Part shown: one piece after another, positions 21,535-32,322 of the stretch | Layout: each line of letters begins with the position of its first letter | Numbering within the stretch: position 1 is the first letter of the stretch | From: Manihot esculenta | Taxonomy: Eukaryota > Streptophyta > Magnoliopsida > Malpighiales > Euphorbiaceae | Length of the DNA: 64,000 bases | Direction: 5' to 3' | Assembly: GCF_001659605.2 (NCBI RefSeq) | Contig: NC_035162.2 | Coordinates: 26,651,526-26,715,525, forward strand | Made by a program: the position numbers and the translations under genes | The notes under the pieces: generated by a model | Databases searched by the model: none | Told to the model about the DNA's origin: nothing | What the model saw: the letters and a program-made list of their open reading frames with translations, nothing else

Positions 21535-23811
21535 CCGTGGATTATAGAAATCCAAGTAGAGAGAGAGTGATCTCTCATCTCTGAGGGTAGACCTTAAGTA
21601 CAGAAATAAGGCAGAGCGTAGGTGAAAAGTAAGAAAAAGAATAAAGGTAAGTAAGAGAAAAGTAAGCAAAGAGAAGAGTATATGAGGGAGAAGAGAGCAG
21701 AGAATAAATAGAGATTTCAAGTTAGTCTGGGATTAGGTGGCGATTGAGCTCTAATTTAGATTGGTCTGGATACGTGCGGCATGGAGTGTACACAAAAGTA
21801 GTCTGTTGGTATGGGACTACGGCATGTATAGATGCGAGCAGGAAGGACTCATGTTATGTGAGTGTCCTACTGCGGCCCTGATTGGCACAGTCCCAGCAGA
21901 TGACTTCTAGTAGTGTAACTCAGCCTGTAGCTCTAGCCATGTTTTAGGACAGGGGTTGAGGCAAGAGAAGAGAGTTCTCCTTTTCTTTGGTCGGTTCCCG
22001 AGGGAAGATTCATTAGCTTTAGCTTGGATCTTCATCCTGACTCAGTAGGAGGCTAACACATTGAACACGGTGACGTCAAATACGTTCACTTGAGGGTGTT
22101 CAGATGTGTAGGTTATAGCGGACCCTGATGTTTCTTTCCCTGTTGTTTTGAGAGCCATAAATAGAGGAGGGGTTGATAACTTCTAGCTTAGAGTGTTCTC
22201 TTTGGGTCAGAGGGCCCAAGAGTGTGATCCATCTATGGCAGAGTCAGTCTGTCGGTTCAGTTCAGAGTTTGTTGAGAGTAGTAGATGCCGTCCAGCTGAC
22301 CTTATGGTTCTAGGGACTGATGATGTCCACCTAGGGCGGATTGGCTAGCTACTTGAGGTACTACCTAAGTCTGCAAAGACAAGGTAGGACAGTTCAGAGT
22401 TCAGAGGCTCGGATGGGTCAGAGTTAGTCCTTAGAGGGGGACAGTTTAGCATACCCAGCAGTTTGATATCAACCCTACAGGCTCGTGAATTCGTTAGGGA
22501 AGTTAGTCAGGAGTTTTCTTGCTCTTGTTTGAGCGCATAGCCAGGTCAGGGAACCAGCCTCAGTATTCATAGACAGGAAAAGAGAAAGAGTGTTATATGT
22601 TATCCCAGACGAGTTAGCAGGTTTACCATTAGTAAACCCAGTCGGGGTTGCAAGTTAAGTGAGAATGGAGACTAGATGCATCTTCACCTTTTCCTTTGGA
22701 ATGATACCTGTAGCATGTAAGAAGTGAAACCTATAAGAGCTAGAAAAGCAGTTACAGAATGAAGAGAGATAGTAGAACAATATGCACTTGGTAGTAAAGG
22801 ATTCTATCCGACTTAGTACCACACACCCTAGAATGTTCCAGTATCGTTGTGAGAAACGGAGGATGAAACCTTGAGATTTTGTCACAACTGTGACTAGTTG
22901 CACAAACTCACTACCAAGGATAGGTGTTCCATAGGAACAGCTAGTAGAAGCCGGTTGTTTTCTATAATCGATCCGAGAGTTGGGAACTATCTGTCGAAAG
23001 GTAGAGAAAAGCTAGTTAACAGTTGCGTAGAGATGAGATTTTGCTTGGAATGAAGAGTTTAAACCAGAGGGAAGGGGTAAAACTGCTCAGCGACTCTGAG
23101 TATACAAGACAGGATTTACTGGGTACGGCTTAGCTGCCCTCAGTCAGATGTCGCTTATCAGTTTATCCTATAGAAACAGATAGTTAGAGAGCTAGAGATA
23201 GTCTAGTAATGTTAGAAGGGATCAAAAGAGAAGAAGCCAGTATAGTAAAGAAGAATAAAGACGGGCAAGGATCAGAGTGCGCAGCAAAAGCGTAGGATAG
23301 TTCAGAAAAAAATAAATAAATAATAGAGAAGCATGCCCATTATCTACTAAGCATTGTTGATTGTAAGAGAACACGGCATAGAGGCCAAGTTCTGTGATCT
23401 GAGTTCAATTTCGGAGCATATCTGTGTGATTTGTGATGTAGCACACTACGAGTTCTCTAGTAAGAAAAGAGTTGAAGCTATAGGCAAGGCATCTAGCTTT
23501 TCCTGAGGATTATTGTTCCTTTGTCAGAGTTAAGTAAAGAGAAGCAAAGGTGCGTATAACCAGAGTAGTGTAAATAAGCTGAGAAAAGTCAAAGAAAAGG
23601 AAAGTTAGTAGTCATATGAAAGAGTCAGGTCGATTGTGTACAAGCAAGAGTGGTAAACAATTAGTGTAGACACAGCGTAAGCAGTAAAGGGTCAGCAAAG
23701 TCAGACAGTATAGCCAACCCGGGAGTTTTACTCCAGGGGTATCTGTGTCTCTTCGAAGAGACCGATGGTAGGCTTTCTTCTTGTTTCCCTGTATGTTTAT
23801 TGTTGTTGTTT
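21535..23811 (+). pseudogene. decayed Tekay protease and RT remnant
   Basis: No long frame, but the nucleotide order follows Tekay pol. 22080-22420 resembles the protease block around the intact element's [12 protein letters not shown]. 22455-22640 resembles the [10 protein letters not shown] to FPDELPGLP region. 23340-23440 resembles the stretch ending [15 protein letters not shown]. Substitutions and indels are dense, and RNase H and integrase are absent before the 3' end. Some stretches, such as 21540-21720, show nothing recognisable. The decay is far greater than the LTR divergence. Confidence 0.75.
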
Positions 23812-23849
23812 TAACATTCGAGGACGAATGTTTTTAAAGGAGGGAAGAA
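23812..23849 (+). other. PPT-side hairpin and polypurine tract
   Basis: AACATTC-GAGGAC-GAATGTT (about 23813-23832), then AAAGGAGGGAAGAA, the polypurine tract, next to the 3' LTR. It matches the same pair of elements in the full Tekay copies, with one stem pair lost. Confidence 0.8.
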
Positions 23850-26118
23850 TGTAATACCCGGCTAGATTCAGACATCGGAATTCCTACCGTCCGGGGGAGT
23901 TCGAGGATGTCAGAGGTCTCTGGACGGGTAAGAGAAAGTTTTCTAAAATCTTTTCAAGTGTTTTAAAGGTTTAGCGTAGAAAAGGATTGAGTTTTGAAGA
24001 GATATGGCCAAGGAGGCATTTTGCCATGTTCGGCCCCCTAAGGTTAAGTTCGGCCGCCTAAAGTTCCCTAGTTTCGGCCCCCGAAGGTTAAGTTCGGCCG
24101 CCGAAGGTTGCATAGTTTTGCATGCGATTCGGCAGCCGAACCTGAGGCGGTTGCTCATCTATAAGGGCACCGAGTGGCAGAAAAAGGAGGAGGTTTCTTC
24201 TCTCCTTCTGACCTAGGTGAGGTCTTGATCTCCTTAAAGTATTTTCATGGTTTTACTTCAAATCTTTCACGGTTTTAATGAGTTTTACCCTTGTTTTGAA
24301 GAGTTGTGAGCTTGAAACAAGGTTTTGGAGTTTGAAGCTTTTGAAGCTTGGTTTCTCCATATCTTTGAGTTTGGATCATCTCAGCCTTTGTTCTTCAAGA
24401 GGTAAGTGTTGATCCATGGTTCTTATGATGTTTTTATGAGTTTTGTAAAGGGAAAAGGGAGCTAGGCATGAGTTTGCATGAGATGTGCATCATAGGGTTT
24501 ATGAATCCTTTATGTTTGATGTGTGTCTTGTGAGCTTGTTGTTGGAGTTTAAAGTTATTTGAAGCTCCCTTAGGCTTGTTGAAGTGTTTATGCATGTTTT
24601 AGAAGGGTTAAATGCATGTGTTGAGGTCTGAACAGGTGATGGAGGGACTGGCAGGCGTCCTTGTGCACGAAACTGAGTTCTGGCTAAACTCAGGTTCGGC
24701 CCCCGAAAGTCCAAGTTAGGCCGCCGAACATGCCTGACTTTCGTCTCTGGAGGAGACATTCGGCCGCCGAAGGTGCTGCCGAAGGTGCCCTGTCCAGCCT
24801 TCCTTTGCTTGTTTTGCATGCATGTTTTGTGATGTTTTAGAGGGTTTTTGGAGAGATGTTCATAGTTATGTTAGAGTATGTTTGGTACCTCATTTAAGTC
24901 CATATGTGTAGGATTGGACCGAGGAACCGAGGAGGCTCCAGAGTTAGAGTTGGCCCAGAGTTAGCCAGCATTGGCTAGAGGTGAGTGGAACTAAACTTCA
25001 TATTTTACTTGAGAAATGACACGATTCTAGCATGATCCATGCATCATAAACTGCCATGTTATGTATTAGGTTGTATTGCATTAGACTTCACGACGATGAT
25101 ACATTGCATATACGTTGTTGTTTATGTGGATGAATGTTGGATGATCCTTAGCCCTTGACAGAGAGCAGATACAGATTTATGGCATGAGATAGCCATACCA
25201 GGTCGCCCCTGGATAGTCCAGGTCGCTCCTGGTACTATGAGTGAGACAGCTGGGCTGTCAAATCAGAGTTAAGTGTAGACCAGGTGAGACCTCGTCTCCT
25301 TGGCACAGTTAGTCATGTTATGATATCAGAGAGATAAGTGTAGACCAGGTGATGACATCGTCTCCTTGGCACAGTTGGATTATAACATGTAGTTGAGGGC
25401 TATTGGTGACAAATTCATCCTTGAGATGATATGTTTGTGATGTGATGCATTTCATGAAAGCATGTAATGAATGAACTGTTTTTATTGTTCCTCCTCACTG
25501 GGCTGTAGTAGCTCATCCCACTCCCTTAACCCCAGTTTTGCAGGTTCTGAGATAGCTATGGGAAGTTAAAGTCAGCAAGAGTACAGAGGGAAGATATGCA
25601 TGAATGTATGGTTGTAATAAAGTAGTGGACATGATGTAACTCAAAGATTAGTGGTAATGTAATGTGTATAGATATGTACTGTCGTATACTGGATAGACTT
25701 GTGCTTTTCCTAGTATCATTGCTATAGTGTGATGTATGATTAATCCCTTGTACATGAATCCTGTATTACGTTTCTTGATGAGAAATGTGTGAGTTAGGCT
25801 TAATGTATGGCTTTGATGTGATACCAGTGGATTGTGTTACAGCGTAAAAGGGTTTAAATCCCTTGATCCACAGCAGATAGTAGTCCCTGGTATAGGCCCT
25901 GAGGGCCATTTCAGATTGATATATCTGAGTAGCAGTAGTTAAGCCTACAGAGTTTTACAGGATTGGTGAGTATCTTTGTATCATGTATGGGATTTATCAG
26001 GTACACAGAGAGTATAGTCGGCTTGCTACGGGGCCCGGCGGCCTTAAGCCGATCTGGATCCTAGTGCCAGTGATGGTTCGGGCCGTTACAGAGGGGTACC
26101 GGTTTCCGGGTCGTTACA
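23850..26118 (+). repeat. gag-only Tekay 3' LTR
   Basis: 2269 bp, same length as the 5' LTR and nearly identical to it. A 353-codon open frame starting at 25983 begins inside this LTR and runs on into Athila gag. That fusion is an accident of the insertion and not a gene. Confidence 0.95.
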
Positions 26119-27044
26119 AAGGCATTCCAGAAGACGATATCAAGCTTAGAGCCTTCCCTTTTTTCCTTGAAGACTATGCCAAAGAATGGCTATTCTACTT
26201 GCCACCCGGATCCATCACATCATGGGCTGATATGGTAAGAGCATTCTTGAGAAAATTCTTTCCAACCTCAAAAGCCATAGGCATCCGTCGAGAAATAAGT
26301 GGTATAAAGCAAAAGCACTCTGAAGGCTTGTATGAGTACTGGGAGAGGTTCAAAAAGTTGTGCACAAGCTGCCCTCGGCATGATATTTCTGACCAATCTC
26401 TCATTGAGTACTTCTATGGAGGTTTGCTACCCTCAGAGAGAAAATTTATTGACGCAGCCTGTGGAGGAACAATTGAAAAAAAATCACCTCGAGAGATGAG
26501 GGACTTAATTTCCTCCATGGCTACAGCTTCTCAACAATTTGGAGACCAAGAGCTGCCAACAAGGAATGTAAATGAGGTGAGTAATTCCACTTTATCATCC
26601 CAACTTTCTGAACTCACCAATGCTGTCCGTAGCCTTGTTGTGAGTCAAACCCAACAAGTCCAGCAGATTCAGCAGCCCAAGACATGTGGAATATGTGCCA
26701 ACAACCACCCAACTGATCTATGTCCTTCCCTTCAAGAGGAGGACCAGCAAGTCAATGCTGTTGGAGGCTTCAATGGGCAAAGAAGGTATGATCCTTATGC
26801 AAATACTTATAATCCAGGTTGGAGGGACCATCCAAATTTCAGTTATGCAAGGGGAAATCAATATCCAAGCTACCAGCAAAGGAACCAAGCTCAAGCTGCA
26901 CCTCAGAACTCCAATGCATCTCTTGAAGAAATTGTGAAGAATTTAGCAAGTACTGTGCAAAATCTTGAGAAACAAGTGAGCCAAATGGCCACTTCAATGA
27001 GCAATATGAATCTCAAGGGAAGCTACCCTCCCAAACTGAGATAA
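26119..27044 (+). pseudogene. Athila gag, core and C-terminus
   Basis: Continuation of the gag started at 16921. It encodes the Athila-type gag core: LRAFPFFLEDYAKEWL, FLRKFFPTSKAIGIRREI, LYEYWERFKKLCTSCPRH, IEYFYGGLLPSERKFIDAA. Then a Gln-rich linker, a CCHC-like cluster (CGICANNHPTDLC) and a coiled-coil-like C-terminus. It is open to TAA at 27042. Only the frameshift near 17150 and the insertion interrupt gag. The protein would form the particle core. Confidence 0.9.
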
Positions 27045-27091
27045 ATCCAAGATAAAATGTTAGCGCCATCACATTAAGGAGTGGAAAGGAG

Positions 27092-28696
27092 TTGCAAGAC
27101 AATAGGGCTGAAAAATTGCAAAAACAGGGCATGGAAGAAATTCTGCCAGAAAGTGATCAGGGCAGTGATTTGCCCAGTTCACTAGTAGAAACTGACCCGA
27201 TCGCTGGTCAAACTGAGTTGTCCAGTAGTGATCTGCCCAAACCACCAAAGAAGGCAGAAAGTGATTTGCCCAAATCACCAGAGAAGGCAGAATCCAGTCA
27301 AAGGCAGAAATAGCAACCAGCAGAAAAATTCAAGATACCTCCTCCCTTCCCAAAGAGATTTGCAAAGTCCCAAAAGGAGAAAGAGGAAAAAGAGATATTG
27401 GAGACACTCCGCAAGGTGGAAATCAACATTCCCCTACTTGATGCTGTAAAGCAAATTCCAAGGTATGCCAAGTTTCTCAAAGAGCTATGCACCAACCGAA
27501 GGAAACTTGCTGAACGTGAAAAGGTAAGTGTGGGGGAGTGTGTTTCAGCTGTAATCCAAAGGAAACTTCCAACCAAATGCAAGGATAGAGGGATGTTCGC
27601 GGTTTCATGCAAGATAGGCAATGTGGGAATAAAGAAGGCCGTGTGTGACCTTGGAGCTTCAATAAATGTCATGCCACTTTCCATTTTTAACTTGTTGAAT
27701 GCAGGTACACTCAAGGGCACCAGTATTGTGATCCAATTGGCTGACCGATCCGTCGTCCATCCCAAGGGAGTGCTAGAAGATGTGTTGGTACAAGTTGACC
27801 AACTAGTCTTCCCAGCAGATTTTTATGTGATTGACATGGAGGAGGATAAGGGCAAAATCACCTCTGACATCTTACTTGGGAGACCATTCTTGAGCACAGC
27901 AAGAACAAAAATTGATGTGCATGATGGCACATTGACTATGGAGTTTGAAGAGGAAGTTATCAAATTTAATGTTTATGATGCCATGAAATTCCCCAATGAT
28001 ATTTCTCCTGTTTATGGCCTTGATGTTATTGATGATTTAAGTCAAGAAATTTTTGATTTTGATCAAGAAAACTTACTTTATGAAGGTCTTTGCAGGAAAG
28101 GAGAAGTGGACAGCAACATCACTGAAGCAGAAAAAACAGCGAACTGCTGTAACTTGCTGGATGTGGGTGATTTGCCCAGTGATTTGCCCAGACCACCAGA
28201 TAATCTGCTCAAATCACAGACCAAATCACTGGAGCAGACAGACTTGACAGAAAGTGATTTGCCCAGACCACCAGATAATCTGCCCAAATCACAGCCCAAA
28301 TCAGACAGCAAACAGCAGAAATCAGCACTAGAACTGAAACCATTGCCAAGCCACCTCAAATATGCCTACTTGGGAGCTGGAAATTCACTTCCAGTCATTA
28401 TTTCTAACCAGCTCAGCCAAGAAGAAGAGGAAAAGCTCCTTGATGTGTTAAAGAAGCACAAAAAAGCAATTGGGTGGACCTTGGAGGACATAAAAGGCAC
28501 CTCAAGACCATTCGGTGGAGGCTCATCTCACCAGAATCAGAGACAGGATACAACACATGAAGCTATTGACATACGGAGTCCACAAACAAGCAAGGTTTTC
28601 AAGGTTAATGGGCATCGTTTGAAGAGATTCTATGAAGGTTTTATTGTCCATGTTGTGGAGGAGGTTCCCTTGGATCCCCCTTCCCAAGACTGCTGA
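27092..28696 (+). pseudogene. Athila protease fused to integrase tail (RT-INT core deleted)
   Basis: One frame with a single in-frame TAG (27311-27313). An SDLP-rich linker encoded by the GTGATTTGCCCA motif comes first, then a pepsin-like protease (CDLGASINVMPLSIF, later DILLGRPFLSTA), a second SDLPRPPDN linker, and the lead-in to RT (LKYAYLGAGNSLPVII...KAIGWTLEDIKG). At about 28500 it jumps directly to the last residues of integrase (KVFKVNGHRLKRFYEGF) and stops. About 3 kb of RT, RNase H and integrase is missing, and the frame stays open across the deletion. The element cannot reverse-transcribe or integrate by itself. Confidence 0.88.
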
Positions 28697-29200
28697 GCAA
28701 GACACTGAAGTCTAGCCCAAGACAGAAAACAAGGCGCTACTGGGAGGCAGCCCAGATGTAGTGATTTGCCCAGTGATTTGCCCACTGCTTGCCCAAATCG
28801 CAGGGCAAATCGACTGAATATACCATAGTCACAAGTGATCGGGGCAGTGATTTGCCCAATTGCCCAGATAATTTGACCAAGATCACCGGTCCAATCGCAA
28901 AATCAAGCACATCATCAGAAAAGGGCGTGAACAGTACCAGCCCAGCAACTGCAAAGGAGAAGCGATCTGGCCAAGTGATTTGCCCACTGCTTACCCAAAT
29001 CACTGGTCAAATCACCCTGTCAAGAATCCAGAGGGCCAGCATTAAATGATCAGGGCAGTTCACATACCCAAATCACTTTAAGTAGTTCTTTTCTTTTATT
29101 TTTTTTTTACTTTTTACGCTACTTATTGTATTTTATCTCTTCTTCTTCAAGATTTCTCTCCTCCGACCACCACTGACCTACCGGCAAACCCAAGACCACC
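28697..29200 (+). other. Athila spacer rich in GTGATTTGCCCA motifs
   Basis: Between the pol remnant and the third frame. It carries several copies of GTGATTTGCCCA and of the complement TGGGCAAATCAC (28755-29075), then a pyrimidine-rich run and CCGACCACCACTGACC before the next ATG. No coding function seen. Confidence 0.7.
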
Positions 29201-29824
29201 ATGGTAAGAATTAAGATGAAGGCCACCGGCGGGCCGTTCATGTGGAAGAAACTAGGGCTGCCGAAACCCATCCCCTCTGATAGTGACGATGAAACGTGGG
29301 ACACCACTCCACCGGCCACCACCAGCACCGACACGCCACCGGCTACTGAAACAGCAACAGGACGCACCGACTCACCGGCCGTCCAGACATATCACGGCCA
29401 GAAACGGCCAAGAACTCAGTCGCCACCTCCACCGCCTAGATCAGAGCCAGAACCAGAAACCACCATTGCCACACATCCCGCAGGTCATGAGGAAGGCGAT
29501 GCAACCACTGATGTGCCCAGCAATTTGCCCACTGATGCGCCCACTAGTACGCCCAGTGATTTCACTAGCAATGTGCCAAGCGCTATGCCCAGCGATGTGC
29601 CCACTGATGCGCCCACGGACTTGCCAAGTGATACACCTAGCGATCTGCCCAGTGATTTGCCCAGTGCTTGCCCAAGTCACTGGTCAAATCACCCACAGGC
29701 CAGGAAGTCCCTTTCCCTTTTCTCCTTTATTTCTCTATATATATATTCAAACATTGAGGACAATATTTGGGATAGGTGTGGGGGTACTGGAGAGTATTTA
29801 TTCACTGATCACACCATCTTTTGA
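29201..29824 (+). CDS. Athila third open frame, Pro/Thr/Ser-rich, function unknown
   Basis: A 207-residue frame whose ATG sits in a strong context (CCACCATGG). It begins MVRIKMKATGGPFMWKK, is followed by acidic and Pro/Thr-rich segments, a basic KRPRTQS patch, then repeats of DLPS/DAPT type. The last part encodes a hydrophobic FSFISLYIY stretch. It occupies the place of the third (env-like or unknown) ORF of Athila elements, but I see no signal peptide or clear transmembrane architecture of an envelope protein. It may equally be a deleted remnant. A second frame overlaps it from 29283 because the tandem repeat lacks stops. Confidence 0.45.
   Translation: MVRIKMKATGGPFMWKKLGLPKPIPSDSDDETWDTTPPATTSTDTPPATETATGRTDSPAVQTYHGQKRPRTQSPPPPPRSEPEPETTIATHPAGHEEGDATTDVPSNLPTDAPTSTPSDFTSNVPSAMPSDVPTDAPTDLPSDTPSDLPSDLPSACPSHWSNHPQARKSLSLFSFISLYIYSNIEDNIWDRCGGTGEYLFTDHTIF
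29506..29690 (+). repeat. 12-bp coding minisatellite
   Basis: About fifteen variants of a 12-base unit close to AGTGATTTGCCC in tandem, each giving a four-residue S/T-D-x-P repeat. The unit matches the motif scattered in both LTRs (15530-15760, 30960-31200) and in the linkers at 27150-27300 and 28165-28310. Confidence 0.8.
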
Positions 29825-30809
29825 TTTCTTTTTTTTTTTTCCTATTTTGTTTCTTACTGTTTCTTTTTGTTTCTTTTCGCATTATTCTTACCCCTTTTTG
29901 CACACACCAGAATTTTTTTTCACACTTTTTGCACACACACACAGAATTTTGTCTTAGCTTTTGCTCTACTCAACATCGATAACAAGGTTAAAAGAGTTTC
30001 CTTATCTCATGACCCCATTGATTTGCCACCCCTTTAAGCCTAAACTGAATCATTCACAGTATGTTACCTTCACTTAGGAAGTTCTTTACTTGAATTGAAT
30101 CCTTAAATTTGTTGTGGTCAAGGGAAATAAAAATAAAAATACATGCAAATAAAAAGCTAGTGTAACTCCCTATGAGCTGATTTGCCTAAACTATCATGAC
30201 AAACCAGCACAAAGCACAAATCACAAACTTGTTCCAATGGTCTAAGACTATGAACTGAGCCTAATAGCCACTTGGAGAAGTAACTGACTGAGTAACCGGG
30301 GGTGTATCACCCATGTACACAATAGCGTAAAAAGGTCAGTAACTTTTTCAAGCAAATAAGTTTCGATGGTCTAGACTATGAACAGAGCTAGTAGCCACTT
30401 GAACAAGTGACTAACTGAGTAACCGGGGGTGTATCACCCATGTACACAATCGCGTAAAAAGGTTAGTGACTTTTTCAGGCAAGGATAAGAATAAGTGCTG
30501 CTGAAAATAAAAATTAAATAAAAAGGAGAAAGAGAGAAGGTGGCAAGTCACTCCTAGGGGTTACATTAAACCTAACATAAAAGAATAAGCATGATTGAAT
30601 CAAAAACCTTTCCCTTGACCATGGTAGGTGAAAGGAAACAAGGAAAGGAGAGGATGACCTTAGTGCATGTACTCTATACTGTGATAGTTCAGATTAGGAG
30701 TCTAGGGGGGGCTGATTAAGTGGTGTTTAGGTTCTAAGGAAAAAGGGGGCTTGATTGGCTAAGTTATTTGTTGCTTGAGGACAAGCAAAAAGCTAGGTGT
30801 GGGGGTATT
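29825..30809 (+). other. Athila 3' untranslated region with polypurine tract
   Basis: No gene. A T-rich stretch (29825-29955) is followed by sequence with a ~125-bp tandem duplication (30236-30483). At the end is GGTGTGGGGGTATT (30797-30810), the polypurine tract that primes plus-strand synthesis at the 3' LTR. Confidence 0.85.
30236..30483 (+). repeat. ~125-bp tandem duplication in Athila 3' UTR
   Basis: Units of about 30236-30360 and 30361-30483. Each contains CTATGAAC, TAGCCACTTG, GAGTAACCGGGGGTGTATCA and GCGTAAAAAGGT. Each also holds GGGTG-TAT-CACCC, a small hairpin kept intact in both copies while surrounding bases changed. Confidence 0.8.
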
Positions 30810-32317
30810 TGATCAAGCATAAATTAGCCATATTTTTATTATCTTTTTTATTGCTTATTTACACATTTTTTAGCTTAATTTATGGTTTTTATCTTGTTTT
30901 TACAGAAAAGGAAGAAATTGGAGAATTGGAGAAAAAGTGCAGAAAGTTGACAGAAAAGTGATCGGGTCAGTGATTTGCCCAGTGATTTGCCCACTGCTTG
31001 CCCAAATCAGGCTGAAGCAGAAACCTGAAGGCAACAGGCAGAAGTGATAAGGTCAGTGATTTGCCCAGGACACTCGAAGACACTGGCCAAATCACTCGCA
31101 AAAGACAGAGAGAACTGACTCGCAGAAACGTGATCGGGTCTGTGATTTGCCCAATCACTTGAAGAAACTGGTCAAATCACCGGGCAAATCACTTTCACAA
31201 CAGAAACTGACAGCAGAGCGGGAATTTGGGCAGAAAACAGAAATCTAAATTTTCAGAAGTCCAAATCGAACTCAATCACTATCAATACAAATCCAAGAGC
31301 CACGAAAAGAACTTCTCATCCAAGGAATTCCAATTGCAATTAAATTCAACATCAAAAGAGGAGTCAAACACCAAATCAAAAAGGGATTTTGAAACCCTAG
31401 ATGGATGGAAATCTGCAGCTATAAAAGGAGAGCCTCCAAACCAGCAAGGCATCATCTTGGATCAGCAACTCACTCGCCAGAAACTCTCCAGCATCTTCCT
31501 TTTTCTTTTCTTTTCCATCTTTTGTGTATTTAGTCCACCATGAGTGGCTAATTTCCTTATTTTCTAGTTGAAGTTGAGAATATTCAGATTTGTGATGAAT
31601 TGGGAGGTTTAATACTCCATTGTTGAACTCTTGTTTGTTTCAATATTTATGCAATCTGATCTTTTCTATAAATATTACTTTGCTTTTAGAATCAATAAGG
31701 GCCCATTGCTTTTAATTTGCTTAAGTAATATTGTTTGAATGATTTAGGTCCGTAATTGCTTAGGTTGTTCAAATACACATTTAATCAGGTTGCATAATCT
31801 AAACTTGACCACGCGGTTGGCAAGAATAGAATTGGGTTTCTCTAAGTCTTAATGCAATCAACAGTTGTTCGATGCTATAATGCCCCAAGGACGTTCCTTG
31901 GCAACTTGTTGATTAGTGTTTGATTAACGAACGTTTCCTAATCAAACTAGAACTAAGGAGGAATTTGGATTGTGAGAAGCGTCTTCCACAACCAAAACTA
32001 ATTTATTGAAATCAAATAGGAGTCTTTAATAATCAATGATCAATTCTGAACAAACTGAATTAGACTCATACTTCAGCTAGAATCTCTTTCTCACTGAAAT
32101 TCCTTTTCAATTAAATTATTGTTCTCTTTTGCTTTTAGATTTTAACTCATCAAAACAAACCCCCCTCTTTTACTTATTTGTTATTACTTGCCTTAGTCAT
32201 TATTAGGAAGATCTTTAGTGTCAATTCCCTGTGGTTCGACCCTATTGCCACTATCTGCAAATTTATTTGTTGATTGATAATAGGTTTATTTTTGACGGCT
32301 TCGACAACCGCCTATCA
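30810..32317 (+). repeat. Athila 3' LTR
   Basis: 1508 bp, TGATCAAGCATAAATTAGCC...CCTATCA. About ten single-base differences from 15370-16873 by eye. Repeats the TATA box (31419-31428), Met-Ser-Gly frame (31540-31551) and hairpin. Followed by the CGGCC target duplication. Confidence 0.95.
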
Positions 32318-32322
32318 CGGCC

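Larger units (their letters stand above)
17492..26118 (+). mobile_element. young non-autonomous gag-only Tekay, level 4 of nest
   Basis: Inserted in Athila gag with perfect target duplication AAGGC (17487-17491 and 26119-26123). LTRs are 17492-19760 and 23850-26118, both 2269 bp, and I count only three differences. Inside are a primer site, an open 500-codon gag frame, then about 2.3 kb of heavily decayed pol and a normal 3' end (hairpin plus purine tract). RNase H and integrase are not recognisable. Near-identical LTRs around a ruined pol imply the pol was already broken when the element was copied. It is therefore probably a parasite of autonomous Tekay elements. A solo LTR of the same family is at 58378-60646. 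Confidence 0.93.
15370..32317 (+). mobile_element. Athila-type gypsy element, level 3 of nest (internally deleted)
   Basis: Plus-strand element in the level-2 5' LTR, with perfect target duplication CGGCC (15365-15369 and 32318-32322). LTRs are 15370-16873 and 30810-32317. The interior has an Athila-style primer site, gag, aspartic protease, then a direct jump from the start of RT to the end of integrase, a third reading frame, and a long 3' untranslated region with polypurine tract. Lacking RT, RNase H and the integrase core, it could only move by borrowing enzymes. By eye the LTRs differ at about 10 places in 1.5 kb. It is split at 17492-26118 by the youngest element. Confidence 0.94.

Noticed and set aside
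25983..27044. A 353-codon frame starting in the 3' LTR of the young Tekay and running into Athila gag.
   Set aside because: A fusion created by the insertion. Only the part from 26119 is gag; the start has no homologue in gag.
29506..29690. Regular short repeats considered as CRISPR-like.
   Set aside because: Units are contiguous 12-mers with no unique spacers, in a plant retrotransposon.
29283..29957. A 224-codon frame overlapping the Athila third frame.
   Set aside because: It lacks a good start and is open because the tandem repeat has no stops in this frame either; treated as a shadow.
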